Source of the DNA: Andrena cerasifolii
Taxonomy: Eukaryota; Arthropoda; Insecta; Hymenoptera; Andrenidae
DNA: 64,000 nt
Assembly (NCBI RefSeq): GCF_050908995.1
Contig: NC_135121.1
Span: 2,046,001 to 2,110,000, forward strand
Direction of reading: 5' to 3'
The notes beneath the pieces are model-generated. The model saw only the letters and a program-made list of their open reading frames with translations. It made no database searches and was not told the DNA's origin. Positions 46,862 to 57,386 of the stretch are shown here, piece after piece. Made by a program: the position numbers and the translations under genes. How positions within the stretch are numbered: the stretch's first letter is position 1; every line of letters begins with the position of its first letter.

Positions 46862-47589
46862 CTTTAACATAAAAATAACAAAGTTAAAAAAATTATTCCA
46901 AAACCGTGGTTTTCAATTTTAGGTAGTTTTGACCCGGTGGCGACAACGTGTGTTGCATATTGGGGTGCGCGTTCCGCCGAGTGAAACTTCTTAACACCTG
47001 AAACGTTCGTAGCTCACTGCTGACAGAGTGATTGTTACTGGGCGAACCTACATAAATGCATACAATAAGTATATCCAGGAAAAACGAACCGAGAAACTTG
47101 CCTTGACCACTATTAATCGACAAGATAAGTGACAATGTCCAACATGTCACGAGAAATATTTTTGCAACGCCCATTTTAGAAGTCGATCGCAGTCCCGTTA
47201 TATCGGTTATTAGATCTCGCGTTTGCTTCGTTTTGCTTTTTTGCCAACCTATTAAAATTCGATACCAGTTGTTCTATAATTCTCTAGCAATTAAGCACAA
47301 TTATCGGCCAAGGTTGCTATTATCGACGCGACGACGAAAAGTAGAGGCACGTTGAAAAGGTGGACATACGTAGGTATGTGTGCGTTTAGCTAGCAATTCG
47401 CCGTACACTTGAAAAACTGCAAGTGTATGTATTCTATACCACAGACTTCGATTACGCAATACACATCGCACATTTTATCTAGCAGTTAATTATACGATGT
47501 GTAGTTTAAACGGAGAACTCCGCGAACCAGTTTCGTTTCTAGGCAAGAGTTCACAGGAAATTTTTAAAGCACGAATGTGGAAGTGAAAC
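46862..47589. other. no gene confirmed; possible signal-peptide frame
   Basis: On the minus strand an ATG at 47172-47174 (context CTAAAATGG) opens a frame beginning MGVAKIFLVTCWTLSLILSI, a typical signal-peptide profile. It is followed at about 47097 by AAG/GCAAGT, a good GC-type donor. No matching second exon was found. This could be a first exon of a small secreted protein nested in the intron, or chance. Confidence 0.2.
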
Positions 47590-47784
47590 GTAAAGAGTGA
47601 CCCAAGAAATAGCCTCTTTTTGGTCCCTCGATTTTGGAACTGTAATTTTATGCGAAACGATACCATATGATGAGATACCAATCGCACGAAATTTTCAAGT
47701 TGAGATGACAATTAGTTTCTGAGATATGGGAGGTCAAAGAAGTGAAAATTCGTTAACGCGTCAGCCCATACGCTTCGACGTACG

Positions 47785-47996
47785 CAGGGCCGGAGGAACC
47801 CATTATGCAAGTTATGCGCCGCATAAGGGCGCCAGCCGAAGGGGGTACTAAAAAACTCGTAAACCAAATGTAAACGTAATTATTTCTTGTTGTACTCCGT
47901 AAAGGCGAAACATATTAAATAGTAAACAGGTGCAAAAATTTGGGGCGCCAAAAATTTTCTTGCATAAGGGCGCCAACTATCCTCGCGCCGGCCCTG
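47785..47996. mobile_element. 212-bp hAT-type MITE (CAGGGCCGG ends), perfect 8-bp TSD
   Basis: Ends CAGGGCCGGAGGA and complement of CAGGGCCGGCGCGAGGA; TSD GACGTACG at 47777-47784 and 47997-48004. Inner GCATAAGGGCGCC occurs near both ends in direct orientation. The uninterrupted site is visible in the opposite foldback arm. Confidence 0.95.
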
Positions 47997-48047
47997 GACG
48001 TACGGACTTTTGTGTCAGGCCGATAATTGAAACAATTATTTCCAGGG

Positions 48048-48857
48048 GTTTTGCTGACTGCTAACAACGAATTTGAACTTAGATTTTCAAAATTCACGGG
48101 AAAAAATAAAAATCAAGAAATATAAATGACTGTGTAGTGGGTGCTTTTTTTTCATATATCGTCCACCATATTGGGATCTCACATCCGTCGCCATGACATC
48201 TGGTGGCGGAAAGTAGAAGCGCTCGATGGGTACACGTCAATCCCTGCCTGTTCTCGTGCCGTTGCAAAAATTTCGCTGAGCAGGATTTGAACCTGCCCAA
48301 TCTCAAATACTTTGCATAGAAAGGAACATTTTCGCAAAAATCTACATTACGGCATATACAACACATGTATCTTGTACTCATATCGGCGCCATCTTGGTTA
48401 GACTTTGCCCCCATGTCAGATCCCAATTGAATCGGCCATTGTGAGTTTTGCTGACTGCTAACAACGAATTTGAACTTATTTTTTCAAAATTCACGAAAAA
48501 AAATAAAAATCAAGAAATATAAATGACTGTGTAGTGGGTGTTTTTTAAATATATCGTCCACCATATTGGGATCTGACATCCGTCGCCATGACATCTGGTG
48601 GCGGAAAGTAGAAGCGCTCGATGGGTACACATCAATCCTTGCCTGTTCTCGTGCCCAATCACAAATACTTTGCATAGAAAGGAACATTTTCGCAAAAATC
48701 TACATTACGGCATATACAACACATGTATCTTGTACTCATATCGGCGCCATCTTGGTTAGACTTTGCCCCCATGTCAGATCCCAATTGAATCGGCCATTGT
48801 GAGTTTTGCTGACTGCTAACAACGAATTTGAACTTAGATTTTCAAAATTCACAATGA
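48048..48857 (+). repeat. 397/358-bp direct tandem repeats
   Basis: Copies start GTTTTGCTGACTGCTAACAA at 48048, 48445 and (partial) 48803. Copies 1 and 2 are nearly identical except for about 36 bp present only in copy 1, which includes a tRNA T-arm-like sequence on the minus strand (GCAGGTTCAAATCCTGC). After 48857 the sequence turns into an inverted copy of the unit start (GGTGGACGATATAT). Confidence 0.93.
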
Positions 48858-49001
48858 CCGATTCAACATGGTGGACGATATATTAAAAAAAGCACTCACT
48901 ACACAAACATTTATTTTTCTTGATTTTAATTTTTTTGGGGGATGTGAGCAAAAACCCTGAAAATAATTGTTTAAATTATCGAACTGACATAGAAGTTCGT
49001 A

Positions 49002-50113
49002 CCGTTAAGGAATAAGTTTTTGATCAGTTTAGAGGGCTTCCCGCTTTAATATTTATTTTTAACCTAATAAAACTTTAAACCATAGACATTTTTATAATAA
49101 AAGATGAATTAATGTTTAAATTTTGAGGAAAATTTTTAAAAAGTTGAAAATAAATATAATTTAATTATTTATAAGGTATGGAATAATAAGGTGACTAGGA
49201 ACTAGTTTTTGATCATCTATGATACATGGGAACTAATTTTTTGATCAGATGAGGAACTAGTTCTTGATCATCTAAAATACATGGGAACTAATTTCTTATC
49301 AGGTAAGGTACTAATATTTTATCAGAAAGCCATACTAATTAAAAAAAAAAGTACCAAATAAACTTATTTTTAATATTATACCACCTAAATTTAATTTTTT
49401 TTATAATTTTATAATGTTCTAACCTATTTTTCATTCAGGTGATCAAAAATTAGTTCCACAAGAAAAAATTGGAACTAAATAATGATCACTGCCTTTTCAA
49501 GCAAAGTGATACATGTAATACTAAAATTCTCGCCCTACATTGTAAAGTAAACTATTATAAGCAAAATGTATGAAAATACCCTTTAATTACGCAACAACCA
49601 GCAAAGAAATCGACTTTGACGTCGATGGTGATCCCTTACTTCGAACAGTAAGAGATGGCGTTCAACAGGGGCTTCCTTCAAGTGGGCTACCTTACACATT
49701 TATTTTCACGAAAACTAACAATTCTAACTGCTTTCATACACAACACATATATTTTTGAACTATCAATTTTTATGTTAGTAATTATTTCAAACAATTATTT
49801 ATTGACATACACTTAAAAGAACGATTTATTTCATGAACTGATAAAAAATTAGGGTAAAGGACCCAATTACTGACACCTAACCAATTACTGTCACCTTAAG
49901 CTATTTTACTTAAAATAACGAATAAATAAACTATAGTATATAATCTATAGTATAGATTATAGGTTGAAGTACACAATTCTTTTTGTGTACGACTTTACAA
50001 CGTTTATTTATTCGTTATTTTAAGTAAAATAGCTTAAGGTGACAGTAATTGGTTAGGTGTCAGTAATTGGGTCCTTTACCCTAGTGCCTGATCAAGAATT
50101 AGTTCCTTAACGG
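49002..50113. mobile_element. TA-flanked element (CCGTTAAGGAA ends) with GGAACTAnTTnTTGATCA arrays
   Basis: 1112 bp, ends CCGTTAAGGAATAAGTTTTT and complement of CCGTTAAGGAACTAATTCTT, TA at 49000-49001 and 50114-50115. Subterminal GGAACTAGTTTTTGATCA-type motifs recur at least six times (49200-49320, 49438-49490). It contains a further MITE at 49852-50081. No transposase. Confidence 0.9.
49852..50081. mobile_element. TA-flanked 230-bp palindromic MITE (GGGTAAAGGACCC ends)
   Basis: Arms of about 80 bp: GGGTAAAGGACCCAATTACT, TAACCAATTACTGTCACC, AAGCTATTTTACTTAAAATA all mirrored. TA at 49850-49851 and 50082-50083. The arms look nearly identical, suggesting recent activity. Confidence 0.95.
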
Positions 50114-50303
50114 TACATCGAAGCGTATGGACTGACGCGTTAACGAATTTTCACTTCTCTGACCTCCCATATCTCAGAAACTAATTGTCACCTCAACTTG
50201 AAAATGTCTCACCATAAGCTATCATTTGGCACAAAACTCAGTTCCAAAATCGTGGGACCAAAAAGAGGCTAAAAAAGGCCTAATTTTTGGGTCGCTCTTT
50301 CAT

Positions 50304-51340
50304 GGAGCCAAAACAAGCAACCAATCTTCCCTACTAAATTTTTACATCTAACAATACAATATTATTATTCATAACATAAATAATGCGAAGAACTCAATGA
50401 AGTATTAAATGTTCGTGAACTATATTGCACAAATTCGTTCAAATTATTTATCATTCGCAGTATTCGTGTGCTTTCTTTCGCGTGAAACTCAAACAAACGA
50501 ATTCACTGTACTATTAAATATTAATTTATTATTAAACTGAAATATCAAGAAAATACAAGTACCTACCTACTTCAACGCTGAAGGGATCATTGTGCTACTA
50601 GTATAACGTTAAAAAATTTATGATTTCCTCGCATAAAACTATCGAAATTTTAGCCTTCTAATTGGCGATCAGAATCTTTGCGTGGCAGAAGCGTACTCCT
50701 TGTCGAAGAACAAGCAATCGATAGAAAGAAATCGCGACGAAGGACGATTAAATTTGCATTAGCTTAGTGGTCTGCAGCCCAGCGGCCAGAAACGTTTACA
50801 CGGCTGGATAAAAGGGGGGACCATACATACATTCAGCCCTTACAATGCCTGTGCTAATTAGAAAAGGACACGAGTCTCGTGGTGGGCACGTGTCGAACCG
50901 GAAACTCCCTTAGACCATGGCAAACACCGAGTTTCCCATCAGTCGTACTCTCTTTCCGGTCGTTTCTACACGGGAACTCGATTAAATCGTCCCTAAAACG
51001 TGCTGTCACGATATCAGATTTCGCTTTACATATAATGCCCTTTTTTTTAGCCATGCAGCGTTCAATTTATATTCAGCTCTCTAATAAGTTCGTGTGAATT
51101 TTTATGTATGTACAAAATTAATGTATTTGGGAACTTTATATTATTCAACGCCGTTTAATATAAATCAATCGATTACATACTCTTCATCATTACTTGCCAC
51201 TTCTTTCCAGCATTCTGGTGTTGTTCCTTAATTTTGTCATGTATGTTAAAATTGCCCTTTTCGGATCCAATGTATTTTAGCCAAGATAGTGAACTACACA
51301 ATTATTTTGCAATAAATATTTTACAGCAATATTTTCCTCG
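50304..51340. other. no gene recognised
   Basis: Intronic DNA; overlapping ORFs at 50854-51097 on opposite strands show no domain. Confidence 0.5.
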
Positions 51341-51857
51341 CAGGGGAAAATGGGGCAAACGGAGCAACGATGTTTCCGTTAAATAAGAGCTGCGAATGAG
51401 TTGTTATCGTGTGACATGGAACCAAACGGCCCTCGCAACAGTTTCTGATCGACCATAGATCCGTGCACGTATTATTTTTTTATTTGCAAAGTGGAAGAAA
51501 TTTCCGGTGCCGAAGTTTCGATATTGTTTCGGCTATTTTTTAAAACTTGTATTTAGAAAATTCGTAACAGTAAATACAGCAGTGGACTCTAGAGTTCGTA
51601 CACTGACTTTGCCGTTTTTCCCGGTTCTTTATCTCACGCTGAGTGTAAATATTAAATGTTTACTAAATTATCTATTTTGCATAGGAAAGAATGGAAATGC
51701 CTCTTAGTAGCTAGGTATTTATTCTTTCGCGCAATTGAATAATTTATATTTCTTTTTGCAGATTTATGTTATTTGTATATGTTATCTATAATAGTTAAGT
51801 ATATGCTTATAATAATTTATATAATTTATATAATTTACATCGAGGCAAAACCGCGAA

Positions 51858-52067
51858 AGAAGAGGTTTTGTTTTATTGTTCAATGAAGTACCCTATTTAA
51901 ACTTTTCAATTATATTTTTGTTCTTTTGTATTGTTTATGAAACCCTTTAATAAATACCGTTGTTATTACCCAATTTGTTTTATTATTTAAAAAGTTATGG
52001 ACCTAGAACCTTAAGTATAGGTTTCGGACAGGTTTCCCCTACTTTAACATAAAAATAACAGATAACA
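51858..52067 (+). repeat. duplicate of the right part of the 46053-46859 element
   Basis: High identity to 46679-46883: GAAGAGGTTTTGTTTTA, AAAAGTTATGGACCTAGAAC, CTTAAGTATAGGTT and the terminal CCCCTACTTTAACATAAAAA. The match runs past the TIR end of the other copy by about 20 bp. Confidence 0.92.
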
Positions 52068-52234
52068 GATTTATGTTATCTGTGTGTGTTATCTATAATA
52101 GTTAAGTATATGCTTAGAGTTTTTTTTACATAAACTAATACTTTTTAAATCGTAGAAATAAGAATATTGTACTTATGCATGGTCTTAAATGGGTGTTCCG
52201 TTTTACTCCACCCCTTGAGCGTGGCGATTATCTC

Positions 52235-53607
52235 ACAAGGGGAGGACACCATGTGGTGGACACCGATTTTGATGAGCCTTGGCACGATGGATCTGTGTTG
52301 GAAATAAGTAAATAGGTGTCCGTGCGTTTCTGCCAGTGGGCCATAATAGTAGTGATATCTGCATGGAAATTATTAAAAATTTCATAATGGCCGTCGGGTT
52401 TTAATGGTTAAAAATCCCACACTACCCTGGCGCCCCTGGGGATTCCCCTCTGAAGGAGTCGGGGTGCCTTTTGAAGATTTCACCAAGTTAAAAAAAAAAT
52501 TTAAAAAAAAATAATTTATCAAAAAAAATTTATAATGTTTTTTTTTTTAACGTGGAGACATATTTAAAAGGCACCCCGACGCCTCCAGAAGGGAATCACA
52601 GTGTCGCGGTACGTGTTCAAAAAGAAAAAATTTGGGTTTTTAAATTTTGTATTTCATTTCATGGAATTGGTAGTAAACAGTCCTCCGACATAAGGACATC
52701 ATAGCTTAGTACCATAAATAAAGGATTTAAGGTCAGTAATTACATTCAAAGTCGAATAACCAACCGCAAGCTGCCACAGACTGCACATAGGAAATATTTA
52801 CCCACTGCACTTTTTTGTATTTATAAGTTCTTTTCTTTCTTTCATTTTTGACAATAAGCAAAATATATCCTTATTTCGTTTTATTAATTCAAAATTCTCG
52901 CATTTAAAGATATGGATACGTACCAGTGGCTCAAGTTATTACTTCTTTTGTCGCATTTTCTAACTTCTGGAGAGAATTAAAAAAAAAAGAAACATATCGG
53001 TTCTTTAATTTTTTTTACTACAATTAGTTCTTTTTATCCCCTTTAAATTGGTGTAAATTTTATCTGCTCCCGAGTGCTCCCACATAAGAAGAAATGCATT
53101 AATAAAACGAAAAATTAGACAAATCGGTGCTAGAATATTTATTTTTAAAAGACACTGAGCTTTGAATTCCTTCAGATTCAACTGATAGTGATGAAGATGT
53201 ATAATAAGAATGAATAATTTAAAATTTATTATCAATACAAATTATTTAAAAAATTAATTTTATTTCTTTATAATTGTTTCATATGTTCGTTATTAATTTG
53301 TGTTTAAATGTATTTAAAAAAATATTTTTTTTATTTGTTTTACACAAGTATACACGATATGATTAACTAATAAAAATTATGTTCAAAAATATATTTTAAT
53401 GAATTATTTTATGTTAAAAATTAATTTTTTTTTGTGTACAAATATGATTAACATATCAGTTACATGTAAATAACTGTATCTTAATGGAAAATTGATTTTT
53501 GATTTTTTTTCTTATACATGTACACTCGTTACACTGTGGGGCGCCAGGCTAATGTAAATATCTCTACTATTAAGGCCCATTGACTGAAACGCTCAGACAC
53601 CTATTTA
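52235..53607. repeat. foldback copy 2 (ACAAGGGGAGGACACCATG end), interrupted and truncated
   Basis: Left arm and centre collinear with 33793-34330 (CCGATTTTGATGAGCCTTGG, GGGGATTCCCCTCTG). The right arm stops at GGGAAT, resumes at 53539 (GGGCGCCAGG, GTAAATATCTCTACTATTAA) and ends truncated at CTATTTA. The gap is filled by the 52597-53538 insert. Confidence 0.88.
52597..53538. mobile_element. AT-rich insert with CACAGTG ends (Transib/Chapaev-like?)
   Basis: 942 bp inserted in the foldback arm, starting CACAGTGTCGCGG and ending in the complement of CACAGTGTAACGAG. CACAGTG ends are characteristic of Transib and related CACTA-group elements. I could not establish a target duplication, and no transposase remains (the interior is very AT-rich). 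Confidence 0.55.
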
Positions 53608-53795
53608 AAATCTTGAAAGAAACCTCGAAGGAAAATTCCTTGGTTGCCAAATATTTTTCTTAAGGAAGTCCTCGATTTTCTTATAGTCTAAGGTCTACTT
53701 AGGACTCTCAGTGAAGTCTCATGTCTTTTTTCCCTTCGAATTTTTTGTTATCACGCTCCAAAGACAGGTGTTCCGTTTTGCCCAACTTTCCCCTG

Positions 53796-55165
53796 CTAAT
53801 AGTAAGAGAGGTATAAGTGATAACGCGTTTAATATTCGACTGACGCAATAAATAATTCCATTACAGTGTGAGCAACATTATTAAGACATATTCATAGGTA
53901 CCAGTTACGGGCGAGGCGAGTTAACTCGTTTTCTTTTGTCATTTGTCACTATTTTAACAGCTTATGACTACCGTGTAGGTAGGTATCTACACAGAAGACA
54001 AAATGCCGCGCGCGACAAAATTAATGTTTAGTTTATGCACGTGACCCTATTTGTCTGATAAATACGTACTGCTTAGTGCCTATCAACGCATATATGCATA
54101 TAAATATTATAAATTCTAAGTATACAAATGAAATTGCACGTTCAGGATACAAGGCGACTTGTATCACTCTATTACTTTCTCAGGGACATTAGGGACAATT
54201 CCGGCAAAGATTAATGGTGGCAATTGAAACAGTTTGAATCACAAAGCCATTGAGAACGTTCCAAGAAAATTTAAACAACTAATGTAAAAGGATTTGTAAA
54301 ATTCGAGGCTGAAATTTATTTGCCACAAAATAATCATTTCAGTGCAATCGTTTATTTTATAGTGCCATTCTGGAGGACAGTCGTACAAGGGCAATGAATT
54401 GTTGCTGTTTTTCATAAGATATTACAACCGACAAGGTCTCTGGTAAATTATAAGGATTATGAATTTTGATCTTGTGTATTAGACACGTGATTTAGCAATG
54501 GGAATACGAATGTATTCACGCATACGTATGTATTTATAAGCACCTATCGTTCGAGTATTTCCTCAGATAAATATCACACGTTCATGCACTACACGAGTAT
54601 TCACGCACAAGTAATTTAAATTCGCTTTGATGTTCCATAAAAAATCTAAGAATTATGTAACAGCGATAGTTATATTGTTGTAAACTACTATTTTAAAATC
54701 GACATTAAAAAATTTCGATAAAAAAGCAACCCCTCGAGTTTCTTATCTTCGCCAACACGATTTGATGTTACGGAAGCTTGAAGATATTTTAGATAGATTC
54801 ACGTCGATCTACAGAGGGAAAATATACCCAAGCTTGCGTGACGAGCGACGATACGTTGTATATATGTATGCCTGCGTGTCTACTGCCATCTACTGCCAAA
54901 CTACGCCGATAATCCATCAATATATTCGTCGCGTTCCTGAGGAACGCTTGTGGCTTGTTCGAATGAAATTTAATATTAATCTGATTTTCTTATGCTGATT
55001 TTTATTCTTTTTCGGTTTAGGAAGCTACCAGATGGAAATAATTAAAACCTCATTCGATCGTTTTTCCTCGTCCTTTCGTTTTATCTTCGCAGAAATTCCA
55101 GGAGATCTGCGTGTAACAGAGTCGTGTAATCTTTTCGAAAACGATTCTAACATTTTGCTTTGTTA
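53796..55165. other. no feature recognised
   Basis: 1.4 kb of intronic DNA without coding or repeat signature. Confidence 0.5.
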
Positions 55166-55311
55166 ATATAATTCGAATACTATTCGAATATTTAAGTATT
55201 CGAATACTGATGCATTCGAATTGTATGGTGTGAATTATAAATCAAGTTCTTTAGGTTCATTTATCGGGGTGAAATCTTGTAAGCTAATTTTGACCCACTT
55301 CACACCATACT

Positions 55312-56175
55312 ATTCGAATACATCAGTATGCGAATACATCAGTATTCGAATACATCAGTACTCGAATACATCAGTATGCGAATGCATCAGTACTCGAATA
55401 CATCAGTATGCGAATACATCAGTATTCGAATACATCAGTATGCGAATACATCAGTATTCGAATACATCAGTATGCGAATACATCAGTATGCGAATACATC
55501 AGTACTCGAATACATCAGTATGCGAATGCATCAGTACTCGAATACATCAGTATGCGAATGCATCAGTACTCGAATACATCAGTATGCGAATACATCAGTA
55601 CTCGAATACATCAGTATGCGAATACATCAGTATTCGAATACTGATGTATTCGAATACATCAGTATTCGAATACATCAGTATGCGAATACATCAGTATGCG
55701 AATACATCAGTATTCGAATACATCAGTATGCGAATACATCAGCATTCGAATACATCAGTATGCGAATACATCAGTATGCGAATACATCAGTATGCGAATA
55801 TATCAGTATTCGAATACATCAGTATGCGAATACATCAGTATTCGAATACATCAGTATCCGAATACATCAGTATGCGAATACATCAGCATTCGAATACATC
55901 AGTATGCGAATACATCAGTATGCGAATACATCAGTATGCGAATATATCAGTATTCGAATACATCAGTATGCGAATACATCAGTATTCGAATACATCAGTA
56001 TGCGAATACATCAGTATGCGAATACATCAGTATTCGAATACTGAATACATCAGTATTCGAATACATCAGTATGCGAATACATCAGTATTCGAATACATCA
56101 GTATTCGAATACATCAGTATTCGAATACATCAGTATGCGAATATATCAGTATGCGAATACATCAGTATTCGAATG
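55312..56175. repeat. 16-bp minisatellite (ATTCGAATACATCAGT)n, about 54 units
   Basis: Units differ mainly at two positions: ATTCGAATACATCAGT, ATGCGAATACATCAGT, ACTCGAATACATCAGT. One inverted unit interrupts at about 55632-55648 and one deletion at 56040. With unit length 16 and no stop in any forward frame, all three plus frames are open for long stretches with a 16-residue period. Flanks: ATTCGAATACTATTCGAATA at 55172 and GTATGGTGTGAA / TTCACACCATAC inverted pair just before the array. Confidence 0.98.
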
Positions 56176-57230
56176 GTATTCGAATAATAACATTCGCATA
56201 CTAAAATATTCGAAGTTTATTCGTAGCACTCGAATACTTGTAAAATATTCGAATAGTCCCAGCCCTAGTTCAAAGTCAATCTTCCCAAAACCGAAGCCTA
56301 CGTATGTATAAAAATATTTTACTCCACATTTTCGATTTATTTATACACAGGGCATAACCCTATGGCTGGTTGCATCACCGGTCCTCACTCAGCCCACATA
56401 TAGGTACCGATATTTTCGGTTAGTCCTTACGAATCCACGTATTTGACGGTAACAGAAGTAATACTATGTTGCGAGGACTAAATTATGCGATCCATGCGTG
56501 ATTCACAAGCATATGACACTCATCGGGTGTCCACGATACGTACGCACACACACATATGTAAGTACATATTAAATGTGGGAGTGACGAGCACCCTACATCT
56601 GGGGTGGATGCACCCTGCTGAGGATGCGTCGTATTATACTATATAGTGCGCGTTAACATACACACCCTGCGCCGATCAAAAAGCCGCGATCTATAGGATG
56701 AGCTACGACATCAGGCTTTTTGGTACTGCTGTGCATGTAGTAAATCCTTTATTTCGCGGACGATAACTTTTCATCGTTCGTTGAATGAAAACCGATTGAT
56801 AGTAACACAGGTCGATCCAAAAAAGCTGTCATTTCATTGTAAATTCTGAAGGGAGGCATGAAGCGTAACAGTGGAGAACTTGTGGAGTTGCAGAACTTGA
56901 AAATGCCTGACGTTCACGGTCCGAGCGTATAACCAACGGTAGAATGTAGGTATATTCAAAGCATTCGACGCCGACGATCGCACGACAACAATGCTAGCTT
57001 GAATAATACAGCAAGTGAACGAGCGTATTAGAAACGAGACGGTCGCATAAATAATTCGAAAACAACCGTCAAAGTTTCTTCGATTACAAAGTTAGTTACG
57101 CTTTTGGATTCGCGAACTCGAAAGGAAGTTTTCACCACCCTCCACAGGATAATCCTATTCTCCACGGGAAAATACCGTTCTAACGATAATTTCTAGTAGG
57201 TGCACAAGGTACCCACGACTTTTTATACAA
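56176..57230. other. no gene recognised; end of the TTCGAATA repeat element
   Basis: From 56176 to about 56268 TATTCGAA words continue and end with TATTCGAATAGTCCCAGCCC, a terminus of the type seen in hAT-like elements. The rest is non-coding intron up to the sens donor. Confidence 0.5.
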
Positions 57231-57235
57231 CTCAC

Positions 57236-57386
57236 CGGTATGAATGTACGTGTGCTTCTTCATGTCCGACTTCTGATGAAACCTCTTGCCGCAATATTGA
57301 CAGGGATACGGTCTGGTGTCAGAATGGATCAGAAGGTGGGTGCTGAGAGTGCTCGAACGTTTGAAGGATTTTCCGCACTGTTTGCA
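57236..57386 (-). CDS. sens: senseless (Gfi-1 family) zinc-finger exon: fingers 1 and 2
   Basis: Internal coding exon of 151 bp of a C2H2 zinc-finger transcription factor. Read on the minus strand, the acceptor is a pyrimidine-rich tract ending TTGTTGCAG and the exon opens in phase 0 on the first cysteine of a finger ([12 protein letters not shown]). Finger 1 is C-x2-C-x12-H-x3-H. The linker SDTRPYP leads into finger 2 ([17 protein letters not shown]). The donor is ACCG/GTGAGT, leaving phase 1 inside the Gly codon of the HTGE linker. The finger sequence and the unusual SDTRPYP linker are diagnostic of the Gfi-1/Senseless family, nuclear DNA-binding factors that in insects promote sensory-organ precursor fate downstream of proneural genes. 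The four fingers of insect Sens correspond to the last four of vertebrate Gfi-1. The upstream exon(s) with the N-terminal region are not recognisable in this window. Codons are intact. Confidence 0.95.

Larger units (their letters stand above)
47590..50303. repeat. 2.7-kb composite foldback with both arms interrupted
   Basis: Left arm 47590-48045 (GAGTGACCCAAGAAATAGCC, CACTTC..CGTTAACGCGTCAG, CATACGCTTCGACGTACG). Right arm in two pieces, 48955-49001 and 50114-50303, which carry the complement in order. The left arm holds a hAT MITE (47785-47996); the right arm holds a TA-flanked element (49002-50113) at the mirror position. The loop holds 48048-48880 direct repeats. Confidence 0.88.
51343..53793. 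mobile_element. pogo-like TA-type element remnant (GGGGAAAATGGGGCAAACGG ends) with nested insertions
   Basis: Left end GGGGAAAATGGGGCAAACGG, right end complement of GGGGAAAGTTGGGCAAAACG. Flanking dinucleotides are CA and TG rather than TA, so the flank may have mutated or the ends are from two copies. An internal right-end-like phrase GGTGTTCCGTTTTACTCCAC lies at 52193. It encloses a segment shared with 46679-46883 and the foldback 52235-53607. Confidence 0.65.
23604..57235 (-). other. sens: 33.6-kb phase-1 intron of sens
   Basis: GTGAGT donor at the high-coordinate end (57231-57235 on the plus strand reads CTCAC) and TTTCAG acceptor at 23604-23609. Joining the flanks gives an uninterrupted Gfi-1-type zinc-finger linker, so the intron boundaries are secure. 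Its content is dominated by nested transposable elements and foldbacks listed separately; no convincing additional host gene is seen inside it. Confidence 0.9.

Noticed and set aside
48265..48300. tRNA gene on the minus strand
   Set aside because: Only the T-arm and loop are present; no A box, D-arm, anticodon arm or acceptor stem in the upstream sequence.
55312..56175. CRISPR-like regular array
   Set aside because: Units are directly adjacent with no spacers, in a eukaryotic intron; no cas genes.
55221..56204. 327-codon repetitive ORF and its overlapping companions
   Set aside because: A 16-bp unit without stop codons keeps all three frames open; this is a minisatellite property, not evidence for a gene.
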